Shown: positions 11,015 to 22,186 of the stretch, in pieces | How the letters are laid out: each line of letters begins with the position of its first letter | Position numbering within the stretch: position 1 is the stretch's first letter | From: Dactylonectria macrodidyma | Lineage: Eukaryota > Ascomycota > Sordariomycetes > Hypocreales > Nectriaceae | DNA: 64,000 nucleotides | Direction: 5' to 3' | NCBI GenBank assembly: GCA_020744425.1 | Contig: JAGMUV010000009.1 | Span: forward strand, 1,116,001 to 1,180,000 | The notes under the pieces: generated by a model | What the model was told of the DNA's origin: nothing | The model's database searches: none | The model's input: only the letters and a program-made list of their open reading frames with translations | Position numbers and translations under genes: made by a program

Positions 11015-12255
11015 ATGGCGCCCAGACAATCTCTACAAGCCTTTCTGGCTACGGCCCGGAACGCACTCACTACGCCGGCTGCCCAGCGGACGACGCCCCT
11101 GACGTTTGTCGTGGGCAATGAATCTGCCGGTGAGCCACCGCTGCTGAAACTTTTGCGACTCTGGAGAGACAAGAACCCCCCCCTTCTGACGCAATCATCC
11201 AAGACCTCGACTCGCTGAGCTCGGCCGTCGTCTACGCCTACATCCGCTCGTGCTCTCCTCCTCACACGCTGCACATCCCGCTGTCCAACCTGCCGCGCGC
11301 GGACCTCGCCCTGCGCAACGAGATGACGGCAGTGCTCAAGTCAGCCGGCCTGGCGGCTACAGATCTGCTCACGCTGTCTGACCTGCCAGAGCTGGACCCG
11401 GACGACACCAATTGGATGCTGGTTGACCACAACTGCCTCACGGGCCAGCTCAAGCAGTTTGCCGGCCGCATCATCGGCTGCATTGACCACCACACCGACG
11501 AGGGAGCCGTGGGTCAAAGCGTCAGCCCGAGGGTGGTGGAGCCCTGCGGGAGCTGCATGAGCTTGGTCGTCGAGGAGACCCGGCAGGCCTGGGACGCCCT
11601 CAGTCGGGATGTTGAGGACGGTGGCGACGCCGCCGACGAAGACGAGAAGCTGGCCAAGATCGGTCTGGCCTCGATCCTCTCCGACACCATCAACCTGACG
11701 GCCAAGGCAAAGGTCCGTGAAAAGGACCCCCGCGCCGTGGCCTACCTCGAGGCTAAGATCCGGGACGCCGGCTTCGACCGCACGCGGTACTTTGACGACA
11801 TCTCGGCCGTTAAGGAGGACATTTCGGGGCTCAACTTCCGCGACATCTTCCGCAAGGACTACAAGGAGTGGGACGAGTCTGGGCTCAAGCTCGGCGTCAG
11901 CTGCAGCGTCCAGGGCTTCGATTACCTCGTGGCCAAGGCCGGCGGCCCGCTCCCGCTGCTCGACGACCTGGCCGGGTGGGTGCGCGAGCGCGGGCTCGAC
12001 GTCGCCGCTCTCATGACGACTTCACACCCGGACAGTGAGTTCCAGCGGCACCTGCTCGTTTGGGGAGTCACCGATGACGGCCGCGCCGCCGTTGAGCGTT
12101 TCCGCGACACTGGCGCCGGCGAGCTGCAGCTGGACACGTGGGGCGACGGCGTCCTGGACGACGACAAGATTCGCTCGGCCTGGAGGCAGCGCAACTTGGC
12201 TGCCAGCAGGAAACAGGTTGCGCCGTTGCTAAGGGAGGCCCTGAAGAAGAGTTGA
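11015..12255 (+). CDS. PPX1: Exopolyphosphatase, PPX1-like (DHH/DHHA2 family)
   Basis: Exons 11015-11129 and 11204-12255 give 388 residues. Splicing rebuilds the first metal-binding motif GNESADLDSLSSAV across the junction, which supports the intron. The other DHH-family metal ligands are visible as LVDHNC and the CIDHHTDEG box. The C-terminal DHHA2 domain covers about residues 230-385 (SVQGFDYLVAKAG through HLLVWGV). The family removes terminal phosphates from inorganic polyphosphate in cytosol and mitochondria. The length matches yeast Ppx1 (about 400 residues). Cytosolic pyrophosphatase-like activity within the same superfamily is an alternative, but the GNESADLDS start is the exopolyphosphatase form. 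The acceptor lacks a good pyrimidine tract, although a CTGAC branch site lies 13 nt before it. Confidence 0.9.
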
Positions 12256-12586
12256 GGCCCGTGCGATGTGTCGTTGTCATGATAGCGTGTCCGGGCGGTG
12301 GACGATTGATGCACAAGTCACGACACCAGCCTTCTGCAGTCTCCTCTCATTCATCATCAAGCATGGGATTGTTTATCCGTTGTTTGTATTGTGGAGTGTT
12401 GATACAGTCTTTGTCGGCAGTCTAATGGTTTTTTTGTACATTACAGTCAAGCTCGAGGAACGCCTGCAGGAGCCCCATGCCTATCTACCTTATTCAGCCC
12501 TATGCTTCCGTCCGCTCCCTTTTTAGTTAGAATACCAACCTTGGCATTTCAAATGAACCTGAGACATTGTCTGTGCCTGCGGCCGC
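12256..12586. other. Convergent intergenic region PPX1/ATP25
   Basis: 331 bases between two converging genes. This is 3' untranslated sequence and nothing else is seen. Confidence 0.6.
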
Positions 12587-14539
12587 TCACTGCGGGGTTC
12601 GCCAGCCGTACTTTCTGGCTATTTCTGCTTGGTGAGTCCTGGCGTTTTCGGCTTGGTAATGCGATCGCATGCTCTCGACCTCGCGGATCACCTTGAGGAA
12701 CTCCCTGTTGTACATGCGCCGCTGCTGGATCAGCGAGGACTGCTCGGTGAGGCGGCCGGTGAGCATCAGCGTCTCCGCCATCGGGTCCGCGACGAGGATG
12801 CACGCCTTGAGGGAGTCGTATAACTGGCCGAAGAGGTACACGGGGGGGTTCTCCGTCTTCATCTCGGGGAACACCCAGCGCAGCGCCTCAATGCACATCT
12901 TCTGGTCCCCGCATTCCGCCATGGCGCGGTAGGCGAGCTCGTAGTGCCTGGAATCGCGGCCCATCCTGAACCGGGTCGGCGCACGGAAAGCGTCCCAGAA
13001 CCGGGGCCAGTCGTGCCGCGATGCGTAGGCCGTCATGAGGCGCAGGGTCTGGTCGTGGTCGAAGCGGCAGCCCTTTTGCGCCATGAGGAACTCGAGGTTC
13101 TTGTGGGCGCGCTGGAGCGCGGGGCCGTAGGACGGGGAGATGACGGCGGATTCAACGAGGGTGACGAACATGTCGTTGTTCCAGATGTCCATGCCGCGCT
13201 CCTCAGCCGTCAGGAGCAGCTGGTCGACGAGGACGAGCCGTTCCTCGGCAGCGGTCTCGGATGCGGACGGTGATGTAAAAATGTGCCTGATGACGTCGTG
13301 CAGGCTCTGCTGGGTGATGGGTATCCCGACGGTTTGGATATCGGTAACGAGCTTGCGCGTTTGCGCTAGGTCAGGGACGACTGGCGCATCTTCCGCAGCG
13401 TCCACGGCTGGCGGCTGGGGCACTTCGGGTTGCTGGAACTCCTCGGCCAAGGGAGATAGACGTCGCGCGCTCGTCGAGTAGTATCGGCGCTGCTGGGACG
13501 CCTCCTTCATAGCTTTCCACTGCAGTTCGGACGGATCGACGGGGGCTTCGGGGGTCTTGGGTATCTGCACCTTGGAAGCCACCAGCGCATCCAGCTCCGA
13601 CTTTTCAAGCACCTTCTCACCCCTAATCTTGCTGCTGTTTTGCAGACTCCTCTTCAGGACGCCTTGCCACAGTCCCTCCAGGTTCAATTCGTTCCGTCGA
13701 GCCTCGGTCATGCACTGGATGACGACCGTAGTACCCGTCTGAGGTGCCCCAAAGCCAGAAAACCGTCCACTCTCGTCAAAGCTCTCCACCTCGTCGGTGC
13801 TGCCGTCGTTGCTGGTGAAGTTGACGCACACCCAGCCCGTCGAGATGCCATTGTCGCCGCCGGGTATGATGGCGGTGTTGGTGCCCATCAGCTTAGCCTT
13901 CTTCCGGAGCCGGCGCAGCTTGGTCCGCAGCTCGCCAGGGCCGATGAGACCGTCGGCGCGGGCGTCGATCTTGTAGTTACGCCGCAGCCACCGCACGAAG
14001 CGCCCAGAGGAGATGTGAAGATGGCGCTCGCTGCGGGTCGTCCCGAACAGCATAATCAGGTTCGGGCCGAGCGCGGCGGGCGGGTCGAGGCCCCGCATGT
14101 CGAGGAGCGAAATGTCGTCCAGGCCCATGTCTTCGAAGATGTACTTCATCATCGGTTCGATGACGGCCGGCGCATCGTCTGGAATCTTGGGCAGGTCGAC
14201 TTCATGCTGGCTCGGGGGGTGTCGAGGCGGGTCGACCTCGAGGAACCAGGGCGCATTAGGCTTGTGAGGCTGAGCGGGCTCGGTGGTTGCAGCTGCAGCT
14301 TCGGACTCCTCGACAGAGAGCTCAGCTTCGATGGCGAGCTCAGAGTCTTTGTCTCTGGTCGGTTCGCCATCTTTCGTCTGGGAGGAGAGGAATCTCTTGG
14401 TGAGGGTCGGTAACTGGCGTGTCTGGCGCAGCGGCAGGGTGCGAAGGCTGCTGGAGGCTGGCCGCGAGACGACGGCCCTGAGGACGGCAGACTGACACTG
14501 GCGGCAGGCCAGCGCCGTGGTGACGGGGCGGGCGAGCAT
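12587..14539 (-). CDS. ATP25: Mitochondrial ATP synthase assembly / ATP9 mRNA factor ATP25
   Basis: A single exon of 650 codons starts at the ATG at 14539-14537. Residues 1-60 are Arg/Ser/Ala-rich without acidic residues, like a mitochondrial presequence. An RsfS-like domain covers about residues 95-290 (APWFLEVDPPRHPP, then RSERHLHISSGRFVRWLR). The C-terminal half after about residue 370 matches the ATP25-specific domain (MDIWNNDMFVTLVESAVISP). In yeast Atp25 is made as one protein and cut into two parts: the C-terminal part stabilises mitochondrial ATP9 mRNA and the N-terminal part helps assemble the Atp9 ring. Here a presequence-like RRYYSTSARR lies at residue 351, between the two domains, where such a cut would be expected. 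The gene is divergent from RPO41. Confidence 0.9.
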   Translation of the reverse strand: MLARPVTTALACRQCQSAVLRAVVSRPASSSLRTLPLRQTRQLPTLTKRFLSSQTKDGEPTRDKDSELAIEAELSVEESEAAAATTEPAQPHKPNAPWFLEVDPPRHPPSQHEVDLPKIPDDAPAVIEPMMKYIFEDMGLDDISLLDMRGLDPPAALGPNLIMLFGTTRSERHLHISSGRFVRWLRRNYKIDARADGLIGPGELRTKLRRLRKKAKLMGTNTAIIPGGDNGISTGWVCVNFTSNDGSTDEVESFDESGRFSGFGAPQTGTTVVIQCMTEARRNELNLEGLWQGVLKRSLQNSSKIRGEKVLEKSELDALVASKVQIPKTPEAPVDPSELQWKAMKEASQQRRYYSTSARRLSPLAEEFQQPEVPQPPAVDAAEDAPVVPDLAQTRKLVTDIQTVGIPITQQSLHDVIRHIFTSPSASETAAEERLVLVDQLLLTAEERGMDIWNNDMFVTLVESAVISPSYGPALQRAHKNLEFLMAQKGCRFDHDQTLRLMTAYASRHDWPRFWDAFRAPTRFRMGRDSRHYELAYRAMAECGDQKMCIEALRWVFPEMKTENPPVYLFGQLYDSLKACILVADPMAETLMLTGRLTEQSSLIQQRRMYNREFLKVIREVESMRSHYQAENARTHQAEIARKYGWRTPQ

Positions 14540-15307
14540 CTCGAGAGTTGTGCCGTGTCGCAAAATCCAAACGTGAAGAAATCGCGGGGCGAAAAGACGA
14601 GGCCTGCCACATCTATTGCCTTGTGTCGTTCAATGTGCAGCTCCACGATTTTGGAAGTGGGGTTGATGGTCTAGAGCATCGTTTTAGCACACGCACCCTC
14701 TTTCATTCGCACGTATGTCCAAGCCTTGGGCGATCATTTTAGGCTAAGCCTGTGTACCGGGAACCAGAAATTGCAGATGCCATGGGATCTACATGCGTTG
14801 CAAGCAGTGGATGTGGCTGCATCAAAACTCGTATAATTGAATGCTTTCAGTAACAATCATAAATTCTATCAATTTTTTTCTTCAGTTTATTGTAACACTA
14901 AAGGCATTGATGACCCTTAAAGCAGTCTTGGAAAAAGCGCACGTGCTTCCCATGAGATGGTGCAAGTGTGAGACTCCACCCATCGCCTGGCAGCACGTGA
15001 CCTCTCCTGCTCAGGCCATTAGCATCCACCCAATGGAAAGGAAAATTTTGGAGCTGATTTCCTATCACTTCCAGCTTCGAGCGACAGGTCAGTGAGAGGA
15101 CAGCAGGTGTCCTCGACAACCGCCGCCACGCCTTCAATTATCCTTTTCCGGGTCCGACTACGTCTTCCCGTTCTCCGATTGCTCTAATGTATTAATTCCT
15201 CCTCACATTTGCTCTCTGTACTCTCGTCGCACAGTGAGCATCTCACGAATCACCTCCACTCGCAAACGGTCGGACGGCACACAGTCTCTTCCGTCCACCG
15301 CCTCAAC
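14540..15307. promoter_or_regulatory. Shared divergent promoter region of ATP25 and RPO41
   Basis: 768 bases separate the two divergent start codons. The left part is AT-rich (around 14830-14900) and the right part CT-rich just before RPO41. No other gene is seen. Both flanking proteins act in mitochondrial gene expression, so coordinated control is plausible but inferred. Confidence 0.55.
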
Positions 15308-18300
15308 ATGCTCGCCCGACAGACCCGGAGGGGCATCTCACTCCCTCATGCCGCCTCATTTAGATCAATTGGACGACCGTCAAGAAGCCTGCCGCTACAG
15401 CTCTCGATATCAACACTCAACCGACGATGCATGGTCACCCAGCTCCAGCCCCGCAAGCGACGGGATTCAGAGTCCAACCATGGCCCTTCCCACGGCCGAA
15501 CTCTCGCCACTGCCGTCGATGATTTCAAGCTCGGCAGCTCTCCGTACAGTCCCCTTCCAGGTTCAGACATGTCGCCTTTCCGAAGCGCTGCCTACCTTCG
15601 ACCCTTTGATTCCTCGTCACCCTTGGTCATCCCGGAGCCCGGACCTCCCAGTGCGCCAAATAAGATGAACACCTACGGCATCCCTGGCGAAACTGAGGAC
15701 ATTCTTCCCGTTTTTGACGCCTGTGTTCGAGTTGGGAAACTCGACCGTGCCGCCCTAGTCCTGAAGCGCATCAACGTCATCGGACTCGTTCCAGGCGAGG
15801 AGCGCATTTTCCTTCACAACCAGTATCTCCGGGCATCCCTCAATCAAATGCGAACCAGCCCCGACCGAAAACAAGCCGAAAAACTTCATAAGTGGTACGA
15901 ACTCGAGATCCGAAACGCAGCCATTCCCCAAACCGCCGAGACGATCGCTTGCATGCTCAAGGCCTCGCTCCTCTCTGAGCGGGGGTCGAGACTTGAACGC
16001 CTCATCAACCGATACATGAGTATGGCTCCGGGCGAGGCTGGTCTGCGCGTCCTCAGCATGGCCGATATCCTGAGCGACTCAGATCTTGCTGTCATCACCG
16101 AGATCTGCCCTACCTACAATTTCGCACCTGAAGCCGAAGATGCCGAAGTCACACTTACATCCGAAGAAGAGCAACTTGACATCATGGAGGGCCTTGGAGA
16201 CACGGCGGACGCTTCCGAAGCTGCGGCTTATCCCGAACTCAAAGCCACAGAACAGCGAGGCGAGGGTCTTAACACATTGAAACGAAGTCTGAGTTTGATG
16301 CACCAACTCGAAAACGTCGACATTTCCAAACTATCCGTGGAAGAGCAGCGCGAGTTCCAAATTCGCCTAGAACGTGACTCTGTTGAAGCCGCAATCAGCA
16401 AGTGGAGAGCAGACAGGGACTCATTGCAAAAGATGGGTGTCCAGACGGTTCTGAAAGCCAACCGGGAGGATGGGTCCGTGTCTCAGAACTTGCCGGTTTG
16501 GCTTGCGGGGATGGAGGTTAGGCTCAAGGAGGAAATCGCCAAAATTGAAGAATCCGAAAACAAATCTTCCAAATCCGAGGAGGATCTGAGACGCTGTGTC
16601 TACGGGCCGTTCATTCGACAAGCTGACCCAACTCGGCTCGCCGCAGTGACCATTCTGGCCGTGCTTAATCACAGTGCCATGATGGGCATTGACAAGGGGG
16701 TTGTCATAAGCAGACTGATCAACGACGTTTCTCGTGTCGCGCAAGAAGATATCCGTCTACAGCTTGATGACAAGCGTAAAAAGGAGCAACGGAGATTAAG
16801 GAAGGTCAGATTCGTCGGAAAGGAGTCCGACATACTGGCTAGCCCCGAGGGCGTAATTATGGATGCAACTGGTCCCGAAGGTGAAAAGAAAGAGGAGATT
16901 CACCGAAAAACGTGGTCCAATTCCATCAAGGCGCAAGTTGGCTCAATTCTCTTGAAGTCCTTGATCGATACTGCCAAGGTCAAGGTCGTTCGGAAGCATC
17001 CAGTCACAGGAGACCGCATCAGTCAAATGCAGCCCGCATTCTCGCACATGATGCAGCCACGAAAGGGGCTGAAGATCGGTGTTTTGGTCTTGAATGCGGA
17101 TCTGGTCGAGAGGATGAAGCGAGAGCCAGTGGGCGACTTCATCGCCAAGCACTTGCCCATGGTTGCTGAGCCTAAACCCTGGAAACGCATGTACGAGGGC
17201 GGCTTTCTTGAGAGTAAGGCAGCACTGGTTCGAGTCAAATCTGGAGACGTTGAGCAAAAGCTATACGCCAAGGCAGCAATCCAACGCGGCGACATGGATC
17301 AGGTGTTCAAGGGCTTGGATGTGCTTGGAAAGACTTCCTGGAGAATCAACACCAACGTTTTGAACGTCATGGTTGAGGCTTGGAACACAGGGGAAGCCAT
17401 CGCGAATATGCCAGCCCTTGATCCCGAACTAGAACTTCCAGTCGAGCCCCCGGTTTCCGACAACCCCTTTGACCGAAGACGATGGATTCGTGCTGTGAAA
17501 GCTGTCGAAAACGAACGATCTGCCCTCCACTCACAGCGATGCTACATGAATTTGCAGCTTGAAATCGCGCGCGCCTTCCGCAACCAAACAATCTACTTCC
17601 CTCACAATATCGACTACCGTGGTCGAGCTTACCCCATCCCTACGTACCTCAACCACATGGGAGCCGATCACACTCGCGCCATCCTGAAGTTCGCTAAAGG
17701 AAAAGAGTTGGGCGAGAAAGGTCTGAGGTGGCTGAAGATCCATCTGGCAAACGTGTATGGGTTTGACAAGGCTAGCTTTGAGGAACGTGAGGCGTTTGCC
17801 ACAGACAACCTTGCCAACATCGTGGAGTCAGCTACAAACCCTTTGAAAGGCAGCCGGTGGTGGCTCAAAGGCGAGGATCCCTGGCAATGTCTCGCCGCTT
17901 GCTTTGAGCTGGCGGCGGCACACGAGCTGCCCGACCCCACCAAATTCGTCAGCCAGTTGCCTGTGCATCAGGATGGCACCTGCAACGGCCTTCAGCACTA
18001 TGCAGCTCTCGGCGGTGATACCTGGGGTGCTGAGCAGGTCAACCTCTTACCCGGTAGCCGCCCTGCTGATGTCTACTCTGCCGTTGCCAATCTGGTCAAA
18101 GCGTCCATCGCAAAGGACGCCGCTGCCAAGAACCGCCTAGCAGAGATCGTAGACGGAAAGATTACTCGAAAGGTCGTCAAACAGACTGTCATGACCAATG
18201 TCTATGGCGTTACCTTCTCTGGAGCCAAGAGTCAGGTGTGCAAGCAGATTGATGCTCTCTACCCCAACTTGCACAAGGAATGCGGCGTCCCCCATATGAT

Positions 18301-19540
18301 TTTATCGACCTACATCGCAAAGCACATCTTCACTGCTCTTTCGACCATGTTCCGAGGTGCTCACGATATCCAATATTGGCTCGGTGAGATTGGTGGTCGT
18401 GTGTGCAGAGCCCTGACACCCGCCCAACTTGATCAAATTGTCCAGGAATTTCAGGAGCAGCAAATGGCACCAACCAGTTCCAAGGCGAAGAAGGGCAAGC
18501 ACATCAAAGCGCCCAAAAACACACTTGAGGATCTTACTCAGCAGTTCCGGTCAACGGTCGTTTGGACCACTCCTCTACGGATGCCTGTCGCACAACCCTA
18601 TCGCAAGACGTCTGTGAAGGAAGTCCGAACATGCTTGCAGAGCCTCGCCTATTCCGTTAGCGATCAGACCGACCCTGTGAACCGAAGAAAGCAGCTTCAG
18701 GGATTCCCTCCCAACTTTATTCACTCCCTAGATGCCAGCCACATGTTGCTCTCCGCCCTACAGTGCAACGAGCTTGGCCTAGACTTTGCCGCCGTGCACG
18801 ACTCCTTCTGGACCCACGCCGCGGATATCGATGTCATGAACGGCGTTCTCCGAGAGGCCTTTATTCGAATCCACGAGGAAGATGTCGTCGGCCGCCTAGC
18901 TGCCGAATTCGAGGCCCGGTACAAGGGATCCATTTACCTTGCTCACATCAACCCCGATACCCCCGTCGCCAACAGGATCAAGGAGCTACGCAAAGTGAGC
19001 AAGCTAACCGCCAAGGAAGAGGCGTTACTCGAGCACAAGCGCAACACTCTTCGGCTATCTAAGAATGTTTGGGATCAGGAGGCGGCTAAGCAAATTGTGA
19101 CGCCTGCCTCCGTGTATGAGGAGATGTCGGCTTGTGAAGAGGATGTCCTCATTCGCGAGGAAACCGAGGAGTTGGGTCTTGGATGCATTCCCGAGAACGA
19201 AGCCAGGTTGGACAAGGAGGCCATCGCGAAGGAGGTTGCTAATATCGAGGAAAATGCCGACGGCGATCTTGCCACCAAGGAGTCCACGGAATTCGCACAG
19301 AATCTTCTGGATATGATGAAGCGTTCCCCATTCGAGCAGGCGGTCGTTGAGACAAAACCATTGAAGCCTCTTCCGGAAAATTCGAGGCCTTTGGCTATTT
19401 GGCTACCTCTGACCTGCCCTCCTGTTCCCAAGAAGGTATGTGAAGATGATTGGAGCATTCAAGTACATCCATGCTGACTTTCTTATCAGGGCGACTTTGA
19501 CGTTACTCGCCTACGTGACAGTCAATACTTCTTCTCATGA
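15308..19540 (+). CDS. RPO41: Mitochondrial DNA-directed RNA polymerase (T7-like) RPO41
   Basis: Exons 15308-19435 and 19490-19540 give 1,392 residues. The start is the first ATG of the frame, which gives a typical presequence (MLARQTRRGISLPHAASFRS). The N-terminal extension reaches about residue 480. The polymerase domain then shows palm motif A (HQDGTCNGLQHYAALGGD, Asp889), finger motif B (VKQTVMTNVYGVTFSG, near 957) and motif C (AAVHDSFW, Asp1165), so both catalytic aspartates are present. The second exon holds only 16 codons (GDFDVTRLRDSQYFFS), the C-terminal foot near the active site of single-subunit polymerases. Missing this exon would replace the end with about 15 unrelated residues. 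The enzyme transcribes the mitochondrial genome and primes its replication. It is divergent from ATP25 and convergent with ARC1. Confidence 0.96.
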
Positions 19541-20219
19541 CGTTAGTGGCGCTGTAGCCCCCATGTATGATTGAACGTGCAGGCGATTGCCTCGGCACCT
19601 GGAAGGGGGAAGCGGCGAACATGGATTTATTCTTTGGGGGCATTTCTGCGTTTGTTGTTTTAAGGGCGAGGAGTTGCGAACACAAGAAAAGCATTTGGGT
19701 AGAGGACAAAATGCCTAGTAGAAGGCTAGCATGCCCTGCTCTGCACTTACGAAGCGAGACGGTGTACACTTTTGTATATTACGAAACTAAAAAGAGAGGG
19801 ATGGGATGACAATGATTATCCTGGGTTAGGGTTAGATGTTCAAACCAAATAAATGTCAACTCTTCATGAGATAATGAACTAGGTCGTACCAACAAAACAC
19901 TTGTTGAGCGTTTGATGCATATGAGTGCGACACTGCTTCGCAGTTTGCCTACCCTGTACAGTATTTTCCGGTCCGCCCAAAACACACTGCTCCATTCCCT
20001 TTGGCTATGACACCAGAGTGACAGATTCAACGCTGGAAGGTCATGCTTGAGGACTAATTAGATGAATGGGGAGATATGTGAAATGGGTGGTGCAGATTTG
20101 ATATAAGGAGTAACTCGTTAAGAACTTGTGCCAACAGACATAAGTTGAGACTCAATTGACATTGTCTCATTCTATCATCCATCTCATAAACTACATAGAC
20201 GACATTTTTCTGGGACCAT
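19541..20219. other. Convergent intergenic region RPO41/ARC1
   Basis: About 0.68 kb between two converging genes. AT-richer 3' sequence with no supported gene. Confidence 0.6.
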
Positions 20220-21386
20220 TTATCGGACCTGGGCGCCTGTCAGGCTAGGAACAGTGCAGACACCACCGCTCTCAGTGACGAGTTTGGAAATGCCAGTCTT
20301 GCCAAGCTGCTCCACAACGCCGGCGTCGAAAGCGACTTCGAGAGCAGCGGTGGTGGTGAAGCCGGGCTGGAAGGTCTCCCAGATCTTTTTCTTGGGGTTG
20401 AGGACACCCTCTGGCTTGCCGTCGAAGCCCTCAAAGAAGACGCGCTCGCCAGCCTTGGAGTCTGCGGGGGGTGCGACAAGCTCGACAGGGCCCTTGTGGT
20501 CATCCTCACCCTCCTTGGGAACAGGGGAGGCAGCCAGGACCATGGCGCAAGACTTGATGCCGCGCATCTTGACGGGCTTGAGGTTGCAGACGACGACGAC
20601 CTTGCGGCCCTGCATCTCCTCAAGGGGGATCAGGCCATTGAGGCCGGAGCAGACCGTACGGCATATCTGACCCTCGTACTCGGTGTAGTCCTCGCTGGCC
20701 TTGTCACCAACGGCAATGGTGGAGACGAAGAGTGAGTCAGCATCAGGGTGGTTGATGGCCTTGAGGATGTGGCCGACACGGAGGTCGATGAGAGCGGGTG
20801 ACAGGGGCGCAGCAACGGCGGGGGCCTTCTGCTGCTTAGGGGCCTTTTCCTTCTTCTCCTTCTTGGGCTTGGCAGCACCAGCAACTTTCTCTTTGATGTC
20901 CTCAACCTTCTCTTGGACCTTCTCCTTAGTGCGGTCGACAAGGGAAGCCTCACCACCGGCGGCGCCGGCGGCAGCCTTCTCCTTCTTGAGGCGCTCCTTC
21001 TCGGCCTTGGCGTCAACTGGGGGCTTCACATAGAGGACGCTGTCCTGGTCAACCTTGACCTTGGCGTCATCCTTAACCTCAAGACCGAACAGGGGGGAGT
21101 TCTGGACAAAGTCGACGTGGCGAACAATGTGGGGGAGACCCTTCTCGCCGGTGCGCTCCTCAGGGGTCCACTGGGAAACAATGGGGGCGAGGGTCTCGTA
21201 GATGGCGACGTCGGCCTTGCTGGGCTTGCTGCCGAGAAGGGTGGCGCGGCTGGAGAGGTGGTCGTTGAGGGTCGCGAGGATAGTGGACTTGTCTTCGCCG
21301 GACTTGAGACGGTCGGAGGTGGTGAGCCACTGCTGGATCTCGGCCTCCTCGGTGGGAGTGTAGGTCTGGGAGGCGATGGCGGCCAT
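20220..21386 (-). CDS. ARC1: tRNA-binding aminoacyl-tRNA synthetase cofactor, ARC1/EMAP-II type
   Basis: A single exon encodes 388 residues. Residues 1-110 resemble the GST-like N-terminal domain through which yeast Arc1 binds methionyl- and glutamyl-tRNA synthetases. Residues 120-200 are a Lys/Glu/Ala-rich linker with KEK repeats, a typical basic tRNA-binding segment. Residues 205-388 are an OB-fold tRNA-binding domain of the EMAP-II/Trbp111 type (LIDLRVGHILKAINHPDADS, then VVVCNLKPVKMRGIKSCAMV). The protein is expected to be cytosolic and to deliver tRNA to synthetases and hold them in the cytoplasm. Length and domain order match yeast Arc1 (376 residues). The gene is convergent with RPO41 and divergent from the LSH-type gene. 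Confidence 0.93.
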   Translation of the reverse strand: MAAIASQTYTPTEEAEIQQWLTTSDRLKSGEDKSTILATLNDHLSSRATLLGSKPSKADVAIYETLAPIVSQWTPEERTGEKGLPHIVRHVDFVQNSPLFGLEVKDDAKVKVDQDSVLYVKPPVDAKAEKERLKKEKAAAGAAGGEASLVDRTKEKVQEKVEDIKEKVAGAAKPKKEKKEKAPKQQKAPAVAAPLSPALIDLRVGHILKAINHPDADSLFVSTIAVGDKASEDYTEYEGQICRTVCSGLNGLIPLEEMQGRKVVVVCNLKPVKMRGIKSCAMVLAASPVPKEGEDDHKGPVELVAPPADSKAGERVFFEGFDGKPEGVLNPKKKIWETFQPGFTTTAALEVAFDAGVVEQLGKTGISKLVTESGGVCTVPSLTGAQVR

Positions 21387-22186
21387 TCTTGCGATGGAGC
21401 GGGCGAACGACGGGCGTGTGGAGAGGCTGCGAGTGGCCGGACGAAGGAGTCGAAGAGAGAACAGGGTTGCTGCGGTTGAACAGAGGAAGCTCAGTATGGG
21501 CTTCTCTCGTTGAGCGGGTTCTGAGACGCTGAGATTGATAAGTTATGTTTTCTCGAGAATCAAGTGGGAGTCAAGCGTGACGATATATTTTCGCTGGAGG
21601 GATGGTGGGGTAGCGATGGAGGGGCAGCTGCGACCCAGGTGGTGCTAATTGGGTAGGGCAAGTGCATGCAGTAAGCGGGAACGTGAGCGGCCAGCCCCCA
21701 GGACGTGGCTGTGGCTGAAAGCTGAGAGTGTGGTCGAACTAGGGGGATGAGTCAGCTTTGCAACGCTAATTTAGCTGGGGAAAGCAATTTACGAGAGTGG
21801 CTGCCTCGTGACTGCGCGCTGCATTCTCGCGTCAACCCTGCCCCTGTGTCGCGTTTTCCCCCACGCCCTTTTACCAACAACGTCAACCGGGTCAGTTTGA
21901 TGCCATTGTCGTGAACAAAAACTGTTGGATTGGATATTAAATCTGTGTTGCTTGATCCTTTCAAACATCCCTTGCGTGCACCGCCCTTCCTGTTTGGCTA
22001 CGCGAGTCACTCCTTTTTTTTTTTTTTATAGGGGGATTTTCTTTTTCTTTCTGAGCGTGAATCAAGTCGTCATCACTCCTCTTGCAACGACTTGGGCTCG
22101 CTTCGTGAACCCTCGACCACTTTCGTTTCAGGTCATTTCTCTCATCATTTTGAGCACACCTATTTCATCTTTCGAACTTTGAGACC
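21387..22186. other. Divergent promoter region ARC1/LSH-type gene
   Basis: 0.8 kb between divergent starts. It contains a T-run at about 22014-22027 followed by CT-rich leader sequence before the LSH-type ATG. No gene is seen. Confidence 0.6.
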
